From Nocardia sp. NBC_00565 (GTDB taxonomy: Bacteria > Actinomycetota > Actinomycetes > Mycobacteriales > Mycobacteriaceae): a stretch of 64,000 nucleotides of DNA. This document shows, in pieces, positions 18,466-28,015 of the stretch. The translations under genes and the position numbers were made by a program. Below the pieces are notes generated by a model, which saw only the letters and a program-made list of their open reading frames with translations, was not told the origin of the DNA and searched no databases. Positions within the stretch are counted from its first letter, which is position 1. Every line of letters starts with the position of its first letter. The stretch lies in assembly GCF_036345915.1 (NCBI RefSeq), contig NZ_CP107785.1:8866001-8930000 (forward strand). The letters are read 5' to 3'.

Positions 18466-18909
18466 GTGCCTACGTACAGCCCCAAGGCGGGTGACGTGAC
18501 CCGTCAGTGGTACGTCATCGACGCCACTGACGTAGTGCTCGGCCGTCTCGCCGTCCAGGCAGCGAATCTGCTGCGCGGCAAGACCAAGCCGACCTACGCG
18601 CCGAACTTCGATGGTGGCGACTTCGTCATCATCATCAACGCCGACAAGGTTGCCATCTCCGGCAACAAGAAGGCGGACAAGCTGATCCACCACCACAGTG
18701 GCCACCCGGGCGGCCTCAAGTCGCGCACTGTCGGTCAGGTGTTGGAGTCGCGCCCCGATCGTCTCGTGGAGAAGGCCGTCAAGGGCATGATCCCGAAGAA
18801 CAAGCTCGGCAACGCCATCGCGGGCAAGCTGAAGGTCTACGCGGGCCCGACGCATCCGCACGCCGCTCAGCAGCCCATTCCGTTCGAGATCAAGCAGGTG
18901 GCCCAGTGA
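18466..18909 (+). CDS. rplM: 50S ribosomal protein L13
   Basis: This 147-residue protein is ribosomal protein L13, which binds 23S rRNA early in large-subunit assembly. Family stretches seen are [37 protein letters not shown] and MIPKNKLG. The GTG start at 18466 follows an AGGGAAGC site; the frame upstream has no L13 similarity. Its stop overlaps the rpsI start (GTGA). The rplM-rpsI pair is universal in bacteria. The 18321-18465 leader should carry the promoter; no leader structure could be identified by eye. Confidence 0.97.
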   Translation: MPTYSPKAGDVTRQWYVIDATDVVLGRLAVQAANLLRGKTKPTYAPNFDGGDFVIIINADKVAISGNKKADKLIHHHSGHPGGLKSRTVGQVLESRPDRLVEKAVKGMIPKNKLGNAIAGKLKVYAGPTHPHAAQQPIPFEIKQVAQ

Positions 18910-19421
18910 CCGCTCCCGAGGAATTCAACGAGGACTTCTCCGACGACGCGGTCGTCGAGGACGCCACCGCGGAGGTCGTCGAGGAGGAGTACGGCTACGA
19001 GGCCGAGCCCGCCGCCTTCGTCCCCGTCGTGATCGACCGCCCGGTGCAGACTGTCGGTCGCCGCAAGGAGGCCGTCGTTCGCGTGCGCCTGGTGCCGGGT
19101 TCCGGCAACTTCGTGCTGAACGGTCGCACCATCGAGGATTACTTCCCGAACAAGGTGCACCAGCAGTTGGTCAAGTCGCCGCTGGTGACCGTTGAGCGTG
19201 CGGAGTCCTTCGACATCTACGCTCGCCTCGTCGGCGGTGGCCCCTCGGGCCAGGCCGGTGCACTGCGACTGGCGATCGCCCGGGCGCTGATCGAGGTCAC
19301 CCCGGATGACCGTCCCGCCCTCAAGCGGGCCGGCTTCCTCACGCGTGACCCGCGTGCCGTCGAGCGTAAGAAGTACGGCCTCAAGAAGGCCCGCAAGGCG
19401 CCGCAGTACTCGAAGCGCTGA
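18906..19421 (+). CDS. rpsI: 30S ribosomal protein S9
   Basis: This 171-residue protein is ribosomal protein S9. An acidic N-terminal extension of about 45 residues, usual in actinobacteria, precedes the core with [33 protein letters not shown] and the C-terminal tail RKAPQYSKR, which reaches the P-site tRNA. The GTG start overlaps the rplM stop by 4 bases, so the two are co-translated. A hairpin at 19496-19534 probably ends the transcript. Confidence 0.97.
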   Translation: MTAPEEFNEDFSDDAVVEDATAEVVEEEYGYEAEPAAFVPVVIDRPVQTVGRRKEAVVRVRLVPGSGNFVLNGRTIEDYFPNKVHQQLVKSPLVTVERAESFDIYARLVGGGPSGQAGALRLAIARALIEVTPDDRPALKRAGFLTRDPRAVERKKYGLKKARKAPQYSKR

Positions 19422-19495
19422 TTTTGGCTACGTCGGCCACCGTCATCCGGCACCCAGGGGGTGTCGGAGACGGTACGGTCGGCGGGGCACCTGTG

Positions 19496-19534
19496 CGAGA
19501 GCAGGCTCCCAGTACGGCTGGGCGCCTGCTCTCG
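19496..19534 (+). terminator. hairpin between rpsI and glmM
   Basis: CGAGAGCAGG pairs with CCTGCTCTCG around an inner CCCAG/CTGGG stem. It lies 74 bp after rpsI and ends 29 bp before glmM. No U-tract follows, as is common in high-GC actinobacteria, so it may terminate or attenuate. Confidence 0.6.
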
Positions 19535-19563
19535 TGCTGTATCTACGATGAGGGGCGAGGGTA

Positions 19564-20940
19564 GTGGGACGTTTGTTCGGCACCGACGGAGTCCGTGGGC
19601 TTGCCAATGCATCACTGAGTCCAGAACTGGCGCTGCAGGTTTCCGGTGCTGCCGCGCAGATCCTGAGCCGCGGCAAAAAGCGCGCGCTCGCCGTGGTCGG
19701 TCGCGATCCGCGCGCCAGCGGCGAGATGCTCGAGGCCGCGGTCACCGCGGGCCTCACCGCCGCGGGCGTGAATGTGCTTTCGGTAGGCGTACTTCCGACC
19801 CCCGCCGTCGCCTACCTCACCGGCCTCTACGACGCGTGTCTCGGCGTGATGATCTCCGCCTCGCACAATCCCATGCCGGACAACGGAATCAAGATCTTCG
19901 CCGCCGGCGGGCACAAGCTCGACGACGCGATCGAGGACCGCATCGAAGCGCTGATCGCCGAAGCCGCGCCGCTGCGGCCGGTCGGTGCCGCGATCGGCCG
20001 GGTGCTGAACGCTTCCGGCGCACGGGATCACGGGCTGGTCATCCCCGATCAGTACAGCGTGGCCGGAACGCACGAACGGTACGTCGAGCATCTGGTGGAG
20101 GCCTCCGGACGGGACCTGTCCGGGTTGACCGTCGTCGTCGACTGCGCGCACGGTGCGGCCGCCGAAGTGGGGCCCGCCGCCTACCGTGAGGCCGGAGCCA
20201 CGGTGATCGCGATCAATGCCGAGCCCGACGGCCTGAACATCAATGATGGTTGCGGCTCAACGCATCTCGATCAGATTCAGCGCGCGGTGCGCGAGCACGG
20301 TGCCGACCTCGGAATCGCGCACGACGGCGATGCCGACCGCACCTTGGCGGTCGACGCCGACGGTGCTGTCGTCGACGGCGACGCGATCCTGGCAATCCTC
20401 GCATTGGCCATGCACGAGATCGGCTCACTCGCCCAGAACACTCTGGTCGCAACGGTCATGAGCAACCTCGGCCTGCACATCGCGATGCGCGAAGCCGGAA
20501 TCATCTTGCGCACCACCGCCGTTGGTGACCGGTACGTGCTCGAGGAGTTGCGCCGCGGCGGTTACAACCTCGGTGGCGAGCAGTCCGGGCATGTGGTGTT
20601 CCCCGACTACGGCACCACCGGTGACGGCATCCTCACCGGTTTGAAACTGATGGCCCGCATGGCGGAAACCAAGCGCTCGCTGGCCGATTTGGCGAGCGTG
20701 CTGCAGACGGTGCCGCAGGTTCTGGTGAACGTACCGGTCGCCGACAAGGCGCTCGTCGCCGCCGCCCCCGAGATCCGTGACGCCGTGCTGGAAGCCGAAC
20801 GAGCGCTGGGTGATTCCGGCCGAATCCTGTTGCGGCCCAGTGGAACCGAACAGTTGGTCCGGGTCATGGTCGAAGCGACGGATCCGGTTCAGGCGCAGCA
20901 GTTGGCCGACGATCTCGCCAAGCGCGTCGCCGCGGTATAG
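19564..20940 (+). CDS. glmM: phosphoglucosamine mutase
   Basis: This 458-residue enzyme interconverts glucosamine-6-phosphate and glucosamine-1-phosphate for UDP-GlcNAc and peptidoglycan. The N-terminus [12 protein letters not shown], the phosphoserine loop [14 protein letters not shown] (around residues 98-111), the Mg-binding DGDADR and the C-terminal phosphate-binding [12 protein letters not shown] are all present. The GTG start at 19564 follows a GAGGGGCGAGGG stretch. GlmS, which makes its substrate, is at 32541. Gene order rplM-rpsI-glmM is conserved in actinobacteria. Confidence 0.97.
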   Translation: MGRLFGTDGVRGLANASLSPELALQVSGAAAQILSRGKKRALAVVGRDPRASGEMLEAAVTAGLTAAGVNVLSVGVLPTPAVAYLTGLYDACLGVMISASHNPMPDNGIKIFAAGGHKLDDAIEDRIEALIAEAAPLRPVGAAIGRVLNASGARDHGLVIPDQYSVAGTHERYVEHLVEASGRDLSGLTVVVDCAHGAAAEVGPAAYREAGATVIAINAEPDGLNINDGCGSTHLDQIQRAVREHGADLGIAHDGDADRTLAVDADGAVVDGDAILAILALAMHEIGSLAQNTLVATVMSNLGLHIAMREAGIILRTTAVGDRYVLEELRRGGYNLGGEQSGHVVFPDYGTTGDGILTGLKLMARMAETKRSLADLASVLQTVPQVLVNVPVADKALVAAAPEIRDAVLEAERALGDSGRILLRPSGTEQLVRVMVEATDPVQAQQLADDLAKRVAAV

Positions 20941-21068
20941 CCGCGACGAGCCGTCGGCCATCCACCGCGCCACGGCGAGTTGTCCACAGGAAACCGGTTA
21001 TCCACAGACTTTCTGTTTGCGCTGGTCGTCGCCGAAAGGTGCACCGCGGTATCGCCGATGGTGGATAC

Positions 21069-21632
21069 ATGCGATCCGGACTCGAACAAGCAAGGGATAA
21101 GCAATTCGGCGTATTCACCTCATGGCAAGTCCTCTGCGAATACACCCGCGTAGAAATGCGCACCCTCATCGACCAGGGCGAATGGGTCCGAGTCTTCCGC
21201 GGTGTTTTCCGTGAGGCGACCACTCCACCCACAGCCCAACTCCGCGTCGAGGCCGCGCGCCTGTCGATCGGCATCCCCTCCCTGGCCGCAGGCTACGGTA
21301 CCGCCGCCGAACTACACGGCTTCGCACTCCCGACCACCCACACCACCCACGTCTTCGGCCCCCAAGAATCCCGCACCGGCCGCCTCGTAGTCCACCGCGA
21401 CCGAGTCGACCCAACCGACCTGGAACTGATCCAAGGCACAGTAACCACAAACGCCGTCCGCACCGCAGTAGACGTAGCCCGCACATCCCCCCGCCCAGAC
21501 GCATTGGCCACCCTCAACACCGCCCTATGCCACGGCATCTCCCGCACCGCCCTCATCGCCGAGGTCAACCGCCACCGCCGCCGCCGAGGCTTCCAACAAG
21601 CCGCCGAACTGATCGAACTGGCCGACAGCTGA
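21069..21632 (+). CDS. AbiEi-like antitoxin-domain protein
   Basis: This 187-residue protein resembles the proteins annotated as type IV toxin-antitoxin AbiEi family antitoxin. An N-terminal winged-helix-like segment (QFGVFTSWQVLCEY, LIDQGEWVRVFRGVFRE) is followed by a central domain with LAAGYGTAAELHGF and TTNAVRTAVDVAR. ATG at 21069 gives the family-like N-terminus. The coding strand is C-rich, with many C- and A-ending codons unlike its neighbours, which suggests recent acquisition. No AbiEii nucleotidyltransferase toxin gene is beside it, so it is an orphan. A DNA-binding or defence role is inferred from the family only. Confidence 0.6.
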   Translation: MRSGLEQARDKQFGVFTSWQVLCEYTRVEMRTLIDQGEWVRVFRGVFREATTPPTAQLRVEAARLSIGIPSLAAGYGTAAELHGFALPTTHTTHVFGPQESRTGRLVVHRDRVDPTDLELIQGTVTTNAVRTAVDVARTSPRPDALATLNTALCHGISRTALIAEVNRHRRRRGFQQAAELIELADS

Positions 21633-21889
21633 ACCGAGCCCCGCACAACCCTGGACCAGATTGCATTGCATCGACCCTGTCGAACTTCCGGTGAACTGCT
21701 GCTCCAGCTCCGACTCGACTCGTTCCAGATAGGCGCGACCGAGCTCCGGTGGTCGGAAACCATGAGTACGCACATGCTTGTTCGCGAGGCACCGGCCGCC
21801 CATTGATCGGTGTCGGTCGTGCGCACGAAAGCGCGCCGGGCAGTCCGGAGCAGCTCTCCGTCGGCCCGGCTTCCACCAACGTCCGCTAG

Positions 21890-24340
21890 CTAGTTCAGCT
21901 GAGCACCGACTCTTTGGTGCGCGGTCGCCCAGCCGGGCCGCTCCTGACTGTTCTGCGCCGGGGGCGTCACCGTGTTCGTCGTTGTCCGCCTGGCTCCGCT
22001 CAATGCCTGGTCGGTGATGGTCGTGTCGGAGATGTGGCCACGGGCCACGCGGAGCAACTGTTGGTTTGTCGGATCACGCAATACTGGGTTGACGCTGTTC
22101 AAGATACGGTCCGCTTGCATGCTTCCGATCGCCCCCATCATGCGTTGGGCGGCGAGCTGGTCGTCTTCGAATTGAGTACCGCGCAACGGGCCTGTGGGAG
22201 TATCGCCGACGGCCACTCGTTGGAGATCCAAGATCGCCTCAGCCGTAGGGTCGTTCAGGTAGGCATCGACCCATCGTGCCTCCCGCCCGTTGGCTACGCC
22301 GCCGTCGAGGGTGACGCCGGCGGGGACGGAGCGCCGATACCGGAATGCGGCGGCCTGCAAAGTAGCGAGATCCGCCGCGACTTCTCCGGGACTACTGTTG
22401 CCGTTGATGAGGCGAATCGACGAGTCCTGGACGCGTTGGACCCCGGCGACCACGTGGCCGAGATGTTGGTTGGACAGCGTCCAGTCCTTGGTGTTGCCAT
22501 CGACGATCGACCACGAGCGAATGGCATTGAACACGATGTCCTCGTCGGTGAATCCGGCGGCGAGCAGCGCGGCCGGTGCATCGGTGATCTTTCCGCCGAT
22601 ATCGTCCAAACCCTGCAGCGCCGCGGCCGCGCCGCGGACGGTGTTGATGCCGCCCCCTGGCGCGGCAATCGCGGCCTCCCGGGCGGCCCTCGCGAATACC
22701 GGACGGTGCACATACGCCTGGGCGTAGGAGCCTCTGGGACCACCCATTCCCGCCGCGCTCCAGAAGCCCCATTGGCCCAGCTGTGCCGCTCGTTCCGTTC
22801 TGGCGAAGGGCCGCAACGGGGATCGTGTTCTGCCCCACAGCCATTCGGTCGCCGGTGAATTGCTGACGGTGCTGACCGCGCCGAGCGCCGCCAGCATACT
22901 TGCGGCCGGCATGGCATGCTTCGCACCGACGGCACCCATACCCAGTGCTGTCCCGCTACTGCTGCCCGATCCGCGCCCGGCGCCGCTGCCTTGAATGGCC
23001 AGGGCGAACCTGTTGGCGACCCATTCGTTGCCCTTGTCGAGGCTGGCGCTGAGCTTTCTGAGCTGGAGGATTGCGATGATCATCACGATCGCTCCGACGA
23101 TGAACACCACCATGACCTGATCCCCGGCCAGCCGGAACAGGTCTCCCAGGATCAGGACATACACGCCCAGAAATATGGTGAAGGCCGTCATTCGCGCGGC
23201 CGCGATGACGCCATCGACCATATTGCGCACCAGGAACGTCTGCGTCGGCCCGTACACGAAGCCACCCGCCGCGAAACCGAAGATCGACATCAAGCCGTGG
23301 TAGATGGTGTCGAGCGCCGCCCGGATGACCTTGATCGCGAGCACGGCCCCGAAAGCGAGTAGCACCATGCCGGCCAGCAGCAGCAACAGGCCGGTCGCGA
23401 TCTGCTCGAAGTTCGGATTGTCGATGGACTCTTTGGCCACACGGTCCCCGCAACTGCCGATACCGCTCTTTACGCGGTCCTCGCTGCCTGCCGAAGTACC
23501 CACCGACCACGCCGACTTGCACGCGGCCTGATCGTCGACGATATGCCCGAAGTTCCACACCTGCAGCGGGCGCCGGGCGAAATTGTCCGTCAGGGTGCCC
23601 TGCATGGTCGCCACCGTCCGGGACGGGTCGACGTTGTTATTTCCGTTCAACCCCGCCGCCACCGTGATGCCCAGATCCCGCCCCTCCGCCAGCAATCCGT
23701 GCGAGGACAACACATCCGCCAACGGCTCGGCCAGGAATACCGGACCGATCACCGCGACCCCCACCATCGTCACCACCTGCATGGTCGCCTTGGCGTAGAA
23801 GCCGCGGGTAACGAACCACGCGACAAAGAACGCGCCGATCGCCGCAGCGGTCAGCAACATCATCGGTGTCGCGATCTGCCCGGTCAGGTTTTCCGCCACA
23901 CCGGTCAGCACCTTCGAGAAGATGTTCAGCCACTCGAAGCTCAATGCGTACCCGATCAACCAGATCGCCGTTGTCACAAGGATTTTCCAGCCCGCGAACT
24001 CCAGGCCGAGGACAAGGGAGAGCGCGCTGTTTCCGGGATGTAGCACACTGCCGTGGTCGGTGGCGAACATGTAATTCGAGAGCGGCACCCCCGATGAATC
24101 CGCGACATGTGTCCAGCCGAGTGCGCTGCCCACCGATGATCCGGCAGTCCTGGCGCCGGTATCAGCGGTGGCCACCGCACCCAGTAGCGCGGGGACGACG
24201 AACAGCGCGAAGAAACCGAACAGTATCCGGATAGCCCAGCGCCGAGGTCGTGTCGCGAGAAGCCGGTCACGCCAGCGCCGCATCGCCATGAGCATCCGCC
24301 ATTGGACCGGATCCCCGTATTCCGCTGTCCAGTTGTACAC
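21890..24340 (-). CDS. orphan multi-spanning membrane protein, TrbL/VirB6-like
   Basis: This is a protein of about 816 residues. The N-terminal part has roughly eight hydrophobic spans (for example ILFGFFALFVVPALLG, PMMLLTAAAIGAFFVAWF, ATGLLLLLAGMVLLAFGAV, VMVVFIVGAIVMIIAI) and an extracytoplasmic loop with Cys residues. The C-terminal 350 residues are soluble, rich in Gly and Ala at first and helical later. This resembles the TrbL/VirB6-type channel proteins of conjugative elements in actinobacteria, but no other transfer gene is visible. The start is uncertain: GTG at 24340 has AGG at suitable spacing, GTG at 24346 is also possible, and ATG at 24295 or 24289 would shorten it. It is convergent with the AbiEi-like gene, 257 bp away. 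Confidence 0.6.
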   Translation of the reverse strand: MYNWTAEYGDPVQWRMLMAMRRWRDRLLATRPRRWAIRILFGFFALFVVPALLGAVATADTGARTAGSSVGSALGWTHVADSSGVPLSNYMFATDHGSVLHPGNSALSLVLGLEFAGWKILVTTAIWLIGYALSFEWLNIFSKVLTGVAENLTGQIATPMMLLTAAAIGAFFVAWFVTRGFYAKATMQVVTMVGVAVIGPVFLAEPLADVLSSHGLLAEGRDLGITVAAGLNGNNNVDPSRTVATMQGTLTDNFARRPLQVWNFGHIVDDQAACKSAWSVGTSAGSEDRVKSGIGSCGDRVAKESIDNPNFEQIATGLLLLLAGMVLLAFGAVLAIKVIRAALDTIYHGLMSIFGFAAGGFVYGPTQTFLVRNMVDGVIAAARMTAFTIFLGVYVLILGDLFRLAGDQVMVVFIVGAIVMIIAILQLRKLSASLDKGNEWVANRFALAIQGSGAGRGSGSSSGTALGMGAVGAKHAMPAASMLAALGAVSTVSNSPATEWLWGRTRSPLRPFARTERAAQLGQWGFWSAAGMGGPRGSYAQAYVHRPVFARAAREAAIAAPGGGINTVRGAAAALQGLDDIGGKITDAPAALLAAGFTDEDIVFNAIRSWSIVDGNTKDWTLSNQHLGHVVAGVQRVQDSSIRLINGNSSPGEVAADLATLQAAAFRYRRSVPAGVTLDGGVANGREARWVDAYLNDPTAEAILDLQRVAVGDTPTGPLRGTQFEDDQLAAQRMMGAIGSMQADRILNSVNPVLRDPTNQQLLRVARGHISDTTITDQALSGARRTTTNTVTPPAQNSQERPGWATAHQRVGAQLN

Positions 24341-24710
24341 TGCCACAACCTGATTCGTTCGCCGCGTGCCACTCGTGTACCGGCACGACATGGAGGATGA
24401 GCATCCGATCGGGTAGATCCTCGGGGCTGCTCGACAGTCCCCGGCTATGACACCTGACGTTAACGATGCGGCGTGAACGACCGCCATCCGGTTCGTAAAC
24501 AACGGGCCGCGAAATCCCAAGAACGCGTTGACAATTCGTCGTGATCGCGACTGCCGATGTTCACCTCGCGTTCGCCATCATCCGCCGCTGATCCGCTAGC
24601 GCGATGACGTTGACGACCGTCGACCGTGCAGTACACAATCGGCCGCGCCGCGACGGGCATATTTCGTCATCCAGCCCCCGGTGCGCCCATCGGTATTCAC
24701 CTCGTATCAA
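24341..24710. other. intergenic region with no recognised gene
   Basis: These 370 bases lie between the ABC-F stop and the membrane-protein start, both on the minus strand. Short open frames on both strands lack ribosome sites and family features. The region is somewhat less GC-rich and presumably holds the promoter of the membrane-protein gene. Confidence 0.35.
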
Positions 24711-26363
24711 CTAACTTTCGGTGAGTCGACCGTTGTCCATGTGCCAGCGGCGGGTGGCGGTGACCGAGTCCAGCATGCGGCGATCGTGGGTGACGAGAAG
24801 CATTGTGCCCTCGAAGGTTTCGATGGCCTGCTCGAGTTGTTCGATGGCGGGGAGGTCGAGGTGGTTGGTCGGTTCGTCGAGCACCAGCAGGTTGACCCCG
24901 CGGGCTTGGAGCAGGGCGAGCGCGGCGCGGGTGCGTTCGCCGGGGGAGAGAGTTTCGCAGGGGCGCAGGACATGTGGGCCGCGGAGGCCGAACTTGGCCA
25001 GCAGGGTGCGGACTTCGGCGTCGGGCCAGGTCGGCATTTCGGCGCTGAAAGTGTCTGCGAGGGGCGAACTTCCGCGGAACAGTCCGCGCGCCTGGTCCAC
25101 CTCGCCGATTTCGACACCGGAGCCGACGGTGGCGGTTCCGGTGTCCGGCCCGATCTTGCCGAGTAGCAGTGCGAGCAGCGTGGATTTGCCCGAACCGTTG
25201 GCGCCGGTCAGCACGATGCGGTCGGCCCAGTCGACCTGGGTGGTGACCGGTCCGAGTGTGAAGTCCCCTCGGGTGAGGGTCGCATTCGACAAGGTGGCGA
25301 CCACCGAACCGCTGCGCGGGGCAGCGGCGATGGTCATGCGCAGCTCCCATTCCTTGCGAGGCTCTTCGACCGCATCCAGACGCTCGATGCGGCGCTGCGT
25401 CTGGCGGGCCTTGGCAGCCTGCTTCTCGGTGGATTCGGCGCGCATCTTGCGGCCCGCCTTGTCGGAGTCGACCTTCTTGGGATCGCGCGCTTTTCGGCGG
25501 GCATTGCGGACGCCGTGCTCGAGCCAGTTGCGCTGCATCTGGGCGCGGGCCTCGAGCCCGGCCTTGGTGTCGGCGTACTCGTCGTAGGTCTCGCGGGCAT
25601 GCTGGCGGGCGATCTCGCGCTCCATCAGATACGAGTCGTAGCCGCCGTCGAAGATTCCGACCTGCTGTTGCGCGAGATCGAGCTCGACGATGCGATTCAC
25701 TGTGCGCGCCAGGAATTCTCGGTCGTGACTGATCACCATCAATGGCACCCGCACGTCGGTCACGAACTGTTCGAGCCGAGCGAGACCGTCCAGATCCAGG
25801 TCGTTGGTCGGCTCGTCGAGCAGCAGAATATCGAAGCGGGACAACAGTACCGACGCCAGTCCGGCTCGGGCCGCCTGGCCGCCGGAGAGCCCGGTCATCG
25901 GGGTGTCCAAACCGTTCGGAAGGCTATCCGCCAGGCCGAGATCGGCGGCCACTTCCCCCGCACGCTGGTCGAGATCGGCGCCGCCGAGCGCAAGCCAACG
26001 CTCCAGGGCGGGCGAGTACTCATCCTCGCCGCCGTCGGCCAAACGTTCTGCGGCCGAGTCCATTTCCTGCTGTGCCACAGTGACACCCGTTCGGCGGCCC
26101 AGGAATTCGAGCACCGTCTCGCCCGCGACGCGCTCGGGTTCCTGTGCGAGATAGCCGACGGTCGCGTCCGGCGGGCTCAGCGTGATACTGCCCGTTGGCG
26201 TCCGCCGATCCGCGAGCATGCGCAGCAGGGTGGACTTGCCCGCGCCGTTCATACCGACCAAGCCGATCACATCACCCGGTGCGAGGGTGAAATCGAGGTC
26301 GTCGAACAGGGTGCGTTCGCCGTGACCGGCGGAGAGTCCGCGCGCATGCAGAGTGGTGCTCAC
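24711..26363 (-). CDS. ABC-F family ATPase
   Basis: This 550-residue protein has two ABC ATPase domains and no membrane spans, so it belongs to the ABC-F class that acts on ribosomes (translation factors or antibiotic-target protection). Domain 1 has Walker A GMNGAGKST, signature LSGGQAAR and LLLDEPTNDLDLDG. A charged linker rich in Arg, Lys and Gln (about 240-330) follows. Domain 2 has GANGSGKST, signature LSPGERTRAAL and LLVLDEPTNHLDLP. The GTG start at 26363 gives the expected MSTTLHARGLSAGHGERTLF. Which ABC-F subfamily it represents cannot be told by eye; a macrolide or pleuromutilin resistance role is possible but unproven. Confidence 0.9.
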   Translation of the reverse strand: MSTTLHARGLSAGHGERTLFDDLDFTLAPGDVIGLVGMNGAGKSTLLRMLADRRTPTGSITLSPPDATVGYLAQEPERVAGETVLEFLGRRTGVTVAQQEMDSAAERLADGGEDEYSPALERWLALGGADLDQRAGEVAADLGLADSLPNGLDTPMTGLSGGQAARAGLASVLLSRFDILLLDEPTNDLDLDGLARLEQFVTDVRVPLMVISHDREFLARTVNRIVELDLAQQQVGIFDGGYDSYLMEREIARQHARETYDEYADTKAGLEARAQMQRNWLEHGVRNARRKARDPKKVDSDKAGRKMRAESTEKQAAKARQTQRRIERLDAVEEPRKEWELRMTIAAAPRSGSVVATLSNATLTRGDFTLGPVTTQVDWADRIVLTGANGSGKSTLLALLLGKIGPDTGTATVGSGVEIGEVDQARGLFRGSSPLADTFSAEMPTWPDAEVRTLLAKFGLRGPHVLRPCETLSPGERTRAALALLQARGVNLLVLDEPTNHLDLPAIEQLEQAIETFEGTMLLVTHDRRMLDSVTATRRWHMDNGRLTES

Positions 26364-26510
26364 CCGCCCGAGTCTGCCGTGTTCAGGGTTTCACCCTGAG
26401 CCCGGGGCCTGCGGAAATCAGGGTCGGGATAGGTCGTGCGACCGATGTGCGGCGCGGTTTTCCCCGGCAGAGTCGATGTTGTACAGCTCATCATCAGAGA
26501 GGGAACACCA

Positions 26511-26708
26511 ATGACCGCCCCCGCACCTACCCGTCGCCTGACCCGCTCCAGCAATGACACGTGGATCGCCGGAGTCTGCGGTGGCATCGCCGAGTACTTC
26601 GGCTGGAACGCCAACGTCGTCCGTTTGCTGTTCGTCCTGTCCTGCCTGCTCCCCGGCCCGCAGTTCATCATCTACCTGGTGCTCTGGCTGATCATTCCGA
26701 AAAAGTGA
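26511..26708 (+). CDS. PspC domain small membrane protein
   Basis: This 65-residue protein is essentially one PspC domain: a basic N-terminus, WIAGVCGGIAEYFGW, then a hydrophobic span with VVRLLFVLSCLL and a second with FIIYLVLWLIIPKK. PspC proteins sit in the membrane and sense envelope stress in some bacteria. ATG at 26511 has GAGAGGG upstream. It is divergent from the ABC-F gene. A much larger PspC protein occurs at 61135-62664. Confidence 0.9.
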   Translation: MTAPAPTRRLTRSSNDTWIAGVCGGIAEYFGWNANVVRLLFVLSCLLPGPQFIIYLVLWLIIPKK

Positions 26709-26823
26709 TTGTCCCCAACAAATAGGACGGGGAGCTGCGCCCGGGACTCGCGGATGACACTATGGACCGGTACCCACCGATCGACCGCAGTGTCACGCAC
26801 GCGAGTCCCGACCAGGAGGAGTC

Positions 26824-27132
26824 ATGATCACCTCAGGTGAATTCCCGGGCATGGATCTCCCCGGCATCGACACATCCTCCGCCCTGGACGGTCTCGGCGA
26901 AGTCGAGCTGCACCATCCGACCCAGGACATCGACGGCGACGGCACCCTCGACACCGTCACCACCACCGGCCCCGAGGCCATGCAGGTGTGGACCGACTGG
27001 GACCACGACGGCATCGCCGACCAGGTGACCGTGGTCGAAAAGGACGGCGATTACTCCGCATGGGAGTTCCATCGGCATCCGGATGGGACGTCGGAATGGG
27101 TCCGTACCGATCAGGGGAAGATCGGTAAGTAG
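26824..27132 (+). CDS. small acidic protein with calcium-loop-like motifs
   Basis: This 102-residue acidic protein has two repeated Asp-rich loops, DIDGDGTLDTVT and DWDHDGIADQVT, that look like dockerin or EF-hand calcium loops, followed by a Trp-containing end. There is no signal peptide. ATG at 26824 has an ideal AGGAGGAG site. It may correspond to the family annotated as DUF6802 in related genomes, but this could not be checked. Function unknown. Confidence 0.75.
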   Translation: MITSGEFPGMDLPGIDTSSALDGLGEVELHHPTQDIDGDGTLDTVTTTGPEAMQVWTDWDHDGIADQVTVVEKDGDYSAWEFHRHPDGTSEWVRTDQGKIGK

Positions 27133-27643
27133 TCGCTGAGCGGCCCGCTGCTTCGGACTCCGTGTCGGGGCAGGCCATTGCTCGCTCCAGCGACTCCGCC
27201 CCAGTTCATCGAGCAGTCGGGTTCATCGAGCCGTCGGGCCGACCGGCCGGCGGCCCGCGCCTCGACAAACCCCGTCGCCCCGCCTGAACCCCAATTACAC
27301 TGTCCGACAACGGCCCCCACAACCTGACCCGCCGTGGGTCCACCCGGCCGCATCGTATGTTCGATTGTGGCCGCAGGGTTCGCCGACTGCGAGTTTGCGT
27401 TCGCGCGGGCTAGGTTTTCGCTGATCAGAGTATGTGCGGCAGGGTCTGTTCCCGTCCCGGGTGACGGGGTGGTTAGACGTATGTGGGCAGTTGTCGCCTA
27501 GGGATCCAACCAGTAGATTTTCCGGGATGGCGTTGGACTGGATCCGATGGAACCGAACGCGGACCAGGTGCGTCGAAGGAAGTATGGCGGCTTCACGGGT
27601 GTGGGTCGGATGATCGGTTACTCGCAGAAGGAGGGGCTGGATC
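27133..27643. other. intergenic region upstream of the secretion-substrate module
   Basis: These 511 bases have no open frame with a ribosome site. They presumably include the promoter for the operon starting at 27644. GC content falls towards the right end. Confidence 0.4.
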
Positions 27644-27958
27644 GTGAGCGATTCGAGCATGCTCGGTGTCAAGACTGGGGACCTTGGGCGGTTCGCGAAC
27701 GATCTGGGGTCATCCGGGCAAGTTGTACGAAACCGTGCCAAGGATGTGGGGGACAACTTATTCGGGCCCGCAGATGCCGGTGAGAACTATCGCGATCGGG
27801 GTAAGAAGATCCAAGACGGGTTGGAGAAGATCTACACCTGGTTGGGTAACTGGTCGGAGGCGACGTTGGCTACGTCGGATGTGGTGGGGGCGTCGGTGGT
27901 GAAGTATTCGAACACTGACGACGAAAACTCGCATGACATAGCAAAGCTTGGCAAATGA
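27644..27958 (+). CDS. EspC-like type VII secretion target
   Basis: This 104-residue helical protein has the size and plan of EspC-like type VII substrates: an N-terminal helix, FGPADAGENY in the middle, a turn with W70-S-E72, and Y88-S-N-T-D92 near the C-terminus. That YxxxD placed after a W-containing turn is the known type VII export signal. The GTG start at 27644 has a GGAGGGG site. It is followed 57 bp later by the large WXG-like protein, suggesting they are made and exported together. Base composition is lower in GC than the core genes. Assignment to the EspC group rests on pattern only. Confidence 0.65.
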   Translation: MSDSSMLGVKTGDLGRFANDLGSSGQVVRNRAKDVGDNLFGPADAGENYRDRGKKIQDGLEKIYTWLGNWSEATLATSDVVGASVVKYSNTDDENSHDIAKLGK

Positions 27959-28015
27959 GAAGAATTCTTAGCTGTCGTCCGAGAATCAAAATAGCGGCCC
28001 GAGGGGGTGGGGGTT

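Noticed and set aside
21633..21889. Possible remnant of a minus-strand gene between the AbiEi-like and TrbL-like genes
   Set aside because: Short frames there have a few charged helical stretches but no ribosome site or recognisable family, so no pseudogene is claimed.
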